Shown here: positions 61,188 through 64,000 of the stretch, piece after piece
Position numbering within the stretch: the first letter of the stretch is position 1
Layout of the letters: each line of letters starts with the position of its first letter
DNA from: an uncultured Pelagibacteraceae bacterium
GTDB lineage: Bacteria; Pseudomonadota; Alphaproteobacteria; Pelagibacterales; Pelagibacteraceae
DNA: 64,000 nucleotides
Reading direction: 5' to 3'
NCBI GenBank assembly: GCA_902595815.1
Contig: CACJRL010000003.1
Location: forward strand, 62,001 to 126,000
The notes under the pieces: model-generated
Databases searched by the model: none
The model's input: the letters and a program-made list of their open reading frames with translations, nothing else
Told to the model about the DNA's origin: nothing
Position numbers and translations under genes: made by a program

Positions 61188-62977
61188 AAAAAATAATTGG
61201 AATCTCTGCATTTTATCATGACAGCGCTGCAGCTTTAATTTACGATGATAAAATAATTTCTGCAGTTCAAGAAGAGAGGTTTTCAAGAAAAAAAAATGAC
61301 GAAAGATTTCCTATAAATTCTATAAAATATTTAAAAAATATTTTTAATTGTAAATTAGAAGAATTAGATGCAATTGTTTTTTACGAAAAACCTTTGTTAA
61401 AATTTAATAGACTGTTAGAAACTTATGTAGAATTTTCTCCAAAAGGCTTCGAACAATTCAGGAAAGCGCTACCGCTGTGGATTAAAGAAAAATTCTTTTT
61501 AAAAAAACTATTAATAGATAATTTAAAATTGATTGACTCGTCTTATGAGGGTAAAAATCTTAAATTTAGTGAACATCATTATAGTCATGCCTCGAGTGCC
61601 TTTTTTCCAAGTCCTTTTAAAGATGCTTTAATATTTTGTGCCGATGGTGTTGGGGAATGGTGTACAACTTCTGTATTTATTGGAAACGACAAAAAAATTA
61701 AACAATTAAAATCTCTAAATTTTCCAAGTTCAATTGGACTATTATATTCAGCTTTTACGTATTTTTTAGGTTTTAAAGTAAATGATGGTGAATACAAAAT
61801 GATGGGACTAGCTCCTTACGGCAAACCTAAATACGTTGATTTAATTTATAAAAATTTAATTGATTTAAAAGAAGATGGGTCATTTAGACTTAACATGGAT
61901 TATTTTGATTATGCAACAGGGCTTAAAATGACAAATGCAAAGTTTGAAAAATTATTTGATCAGAAAGTGCGAGGTCAAAATGAAAAAATACAAAATAAGC
62001 ATATGGATATTGCAGCATCAATTCAAAAAGTGACCGAAGTCGTAGTATTAAAAATTCTAACCAGTCTAAAGAAAGAGTATGGTCAAAATAATTTATGTTT
62101 AGCTGGAGGTGTAGCATTAAACTGTGTTGCAAACGGAATAATATTAAAAGAAAAAATTTTTGAAAATATTTGGATACAACCTGCTGCTGGTGATGCAGGT
62201 GGATCATTGGGGGCAGCTTTAGGATATTTTCATAAAGAATATGATAATCCAAGAATTATAAATGATAAAGACTCGATGAATTCTTCTTTGCTTGGACAAG
62301 AATACACTAATGAGGAAACGAAAAATATATTAGAGAAAATAGGAGCAAAATATAAATATTACGATATTACAGAACTTAACGACAGAGTTGTGAATTATAT
62401 TTCTGAGGGAAAAATTGTTGGTTGGTTCCAAGGTAAGACTGAGTTTGGGCCTAGAGCGCTTGGAAATCGCTCTATAATTGCTGATCCAAGAGGTATAAAC
62501 ACGCAAAAAACAATTAACTTAAAAATAAAATTTAGAGAAAGTTTTAGGCCATTTGCACCAATTATTTTAGAGGAAAAAGTTGAGGAATTTTTTGGAATAA
62601 AGCTACAAAGTAAATACATGTTAATTGTATTAAAACTTCTTGATAAATATAGAAAAAATGTTGAAGAGCTAGGTTCGAAAGAAGGTTTGGAAAAATTAAA
62701 TGTTATTAGATCTGATTTCCAATCTATAATACATGTAGATTATTCTGCTAGGATACAAACAATGAATAAATTTACAAATGAAAAATTTAATGAACTATTA
62801 AATAATTTTTATAATAAAACAGGATGCCCCATGCTTATAAACACCTCATTTAATATAAATAATGAACCTATAGTAAATAGTATTGAGGATGCTTATAAAT
62901 GTTTTATGGTGACAGATATTGATATTTTAGTTTGTAATAATTATTTACTAATAAAAGAAAATCAAATTAATCAATAA
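61184..62977 (+). CDS. carbamoyltransferase (NodU/CmcH/TobZ family)
   Basis: IIGISAFYHDSAAALIYDDKIISAVQEERFSRKKND, EHHYSHASSAFFPSPF, CLAGGVALNCVANG, QPAAGDAGGSLGAALGY, VGWFQGKTEFGPRALGNRSIIADPR. Confidence 0.96.
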   Translation: MKKIIGISAFYHDSAAALIYDDKIISAVQEERFSRKKNDERFPINSIKYLKNIFNCKLEELDAIVFYEKPLLKFNRLLETYVEFSPKGFEQFRKALPLWIKEKFFLKKLLIDNLKLIDSSYEGKNLKFSEHHYSHASSAFFPSPFKDALIFCADGVGEWCTTSVFIGNDKKIKQLKSLNFPSSIGLLYSAFTYFLGFKVNDGEYKMMGLAPYGKPKYVDLIYKNLIDLKEDGSFRLNMDYFDYATGLKMTNAKFEKLFDQKVRGQNEKIQNKHMDIAASIQKVTEVVVLKILTSLKKEYGQNNLCLAGGVALNCVANGIILKEKIFENIWIQPAAGDAGGSLGAALGYFHKEYDNPRIINDKDSMNSSLLGQEYTNEETKNILEKIGAKYKYYDITELNDRVVNYISEGKIVGWFQGKTEFGPRALGNRSIIADPRGINTQKTINLKIKFRESFRPFAPIILEEKVEEFFGIKLQSKYMLIVLKLLDKYRKNVEELGSKEGLEKLNVIRSDFQSIIHVDYSARIQTMNKFTNEKFNELLNNFYNKTGCPMLINTSFNINNEPIVNSIEDAYKCFMVTDIDILVCNNYLLIKENQINQ

Positions 62978-64000
62978 TTTTTATAAAATTCTTCTTAAAT
63001 AGATAGAGTATAAAAAAAAGATAAATTAAGAAGAAAATTCTTACGTTTAAGAATAAATTGGCATATCCTATAAAAAGCAATACTATATTAAATAGTACAA
63101 TATTAAAAAATAACAAATTTATCGCATAAAATTTAATTTTACCAAGTCTTATAAATTTAAAAAAAACATAAATAATTAAAGGGAAAATAATTATAAGAGA
63201 TAGACCAAAATGATTGAAATCTAGATACGCAAAAGCCACTAGTGAAACTGGTCCAAGATTTTTTTTTAAATTGGGTAGTTCAAATAAATTCTTATCTTTA
63301 AATTGAAAAATTTTACTTAAATCTGAATAGAATAAGTTTATAATTTTTTTTATTGTAATAAAATTGAATTTAAATTCATCTTTATGTACTATATTTAAAT
63401 CCCCATGATTTTTTCCAGTCAAGAGGTAATAAAGAATATAATTAATCATATACCTGGTTCTACCTTCTGTTTTGGATAATTCAGATCTCGAATTAAGAAA
63501 TGCTTCATCAATAATATTTTCTTTAAACATATCTAAATCATTTTTTTCTTTAAAATTAAATTTAAAAGTTGGTCTTTCGTTTAAATCAATTTCTTTTAGA
63601 CGATTTAATTCTAAATCATGTGTTAATTGAATATCTTTTTTAGAAAAATCTTGGGATATACATTTATACCTCAGTAGTTGATTTGAAAAAATCATAAGAA
63701 TTAAAAAAAATGAAAAAATTAAAAAGGGTTTTAAATGATATAAAAATTTTTTTCTTAAAATGAAAAGTAATGCAATATTTGTGAAATAAAATACTAATGT
63801 TGCTAGTAATACCATTTTTGAACCTGTTAAAAAATGATAAACTATTAATGAAAAATAAAGTATTATATCTAAACCTAACTTTTCTTTAAAATTTAAATTC
63901 TTTAAACATATTATTTTTATTAAAATTAGTAGATATAAAAAATTAATTAAAATTGTCCCAATAGGACTTATAGTTTCATATATCAAAAATCTTATCATGG
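62967..64000 (-). CDS. Wzy-like oligosaccharide repeat-unit polymerase / polytopic membrane protein (possibly truncated by the window edge)
   Basis: Multi-TM with large hydrophilic loop (LNSRSELSKTEGRTRYMINYILYYLLTGKNHGDLN); ORF-track start at 63998; in a polysaccharide locus. Confidence 0.5.
   Translation of the reverse strand, partial: MIRFLIYETISPIGTILINFLYLLILIKIICLKNLNFKEKLGLDIILYFSLIVYHFLTGSKMVLLATLVFYFTNIALLFILRKKFLYHLKPFLIFSFFLILMIFSNQLLRYKCISQDFSKKDIQLTHDLELNRLKEIDLNERPTFKFNFKEKNDLDMFKENIIDEAFLNSRSELSKTEGRTRYMINYILYYLLTGKNHGDLNIVHKDEFKFNFITIKKIINLFYSDLSKIFQFKDKNLFELPNLKKNLGPVSLVAFAYLDFNHFGLSLIIIFPLIIYVFFKFIRLGKIKFYAINLLFFNIVLFNIVLLFIGYANLFLNVRIFFLIYLFFILYLFKKNFIKIID

Noticed and set aside
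45000-64000. Mobile element or phage origin of the polysaccharide island
   Set aside because: No transposase, integrase, terminal repeats or phage structural genes were recognised; variation is better explained by homologous exchange at the rRNA-flanked HVR.
1-64000. CRISPR arrays or restriction-modification/defence systems
   Set aside because: No regularly spaced repeats, Cas proteins, or restriction/toxin-antitoxin signatures were seen; the methyltransferases resemble small-molecule/glycan types.

Overview
AT-rich, very densely packed alphaproteobacterial chromosome segment. Gene content and order look like SAR11 / Candidatus Pelagibacter (assignment is inference; no database was searched). 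Positions 1 to ~45,000 are conserved core: ppdK, glyS-glyQ, sppA-like, polyprenyl synthases, pdxH, aroC, dxs, xseB, rluD-rpoH, purA, thiD, glmM, folP, ftsH, tilS, cpoB-pal-tolB-tolA-tolR-tolQ, a RuvC-like resolvase, yebC, fau, zapA, tkt-gap-pgk-fba-thiE-efp, rpmE, a DUF1013 gene, rpsU, tRNA-fMet, tal, pntB-pntA2-pntA1, a 36-aa cytochrome oxidase subunit IV microprotein and rpmJ. At ~45.0-45.1 kb there is a solitary 5S rRNA gene. Beyond it, ~19 kb of surface-polysaccharide genes runs to the window edge with no 16S/23S. This matches the known SAR11 hypervariable region (HVR2) that separates 23S from 5S. The HVR part has nucleotide-sugar epimerases, glycosyltransferases, WecA-, WaaL- and Wzy-like membrane proteins, a GDP-D,D-heptose pathway with an HddC-GmhB-like fusion, two membrane-anchored SGNH-type proteins, and a SxtJ / DUF5989 / methyltransferase / His-rich membrane protein / carbamoyltransferase module. 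That module is the best candidate for an under-described system. Other points of interest are an initiator tRNA lacking the canonical three G:C pairs, a coding gene starting 8 nt after the 5S rRNA, and small genes missed by the supplied ORF track.
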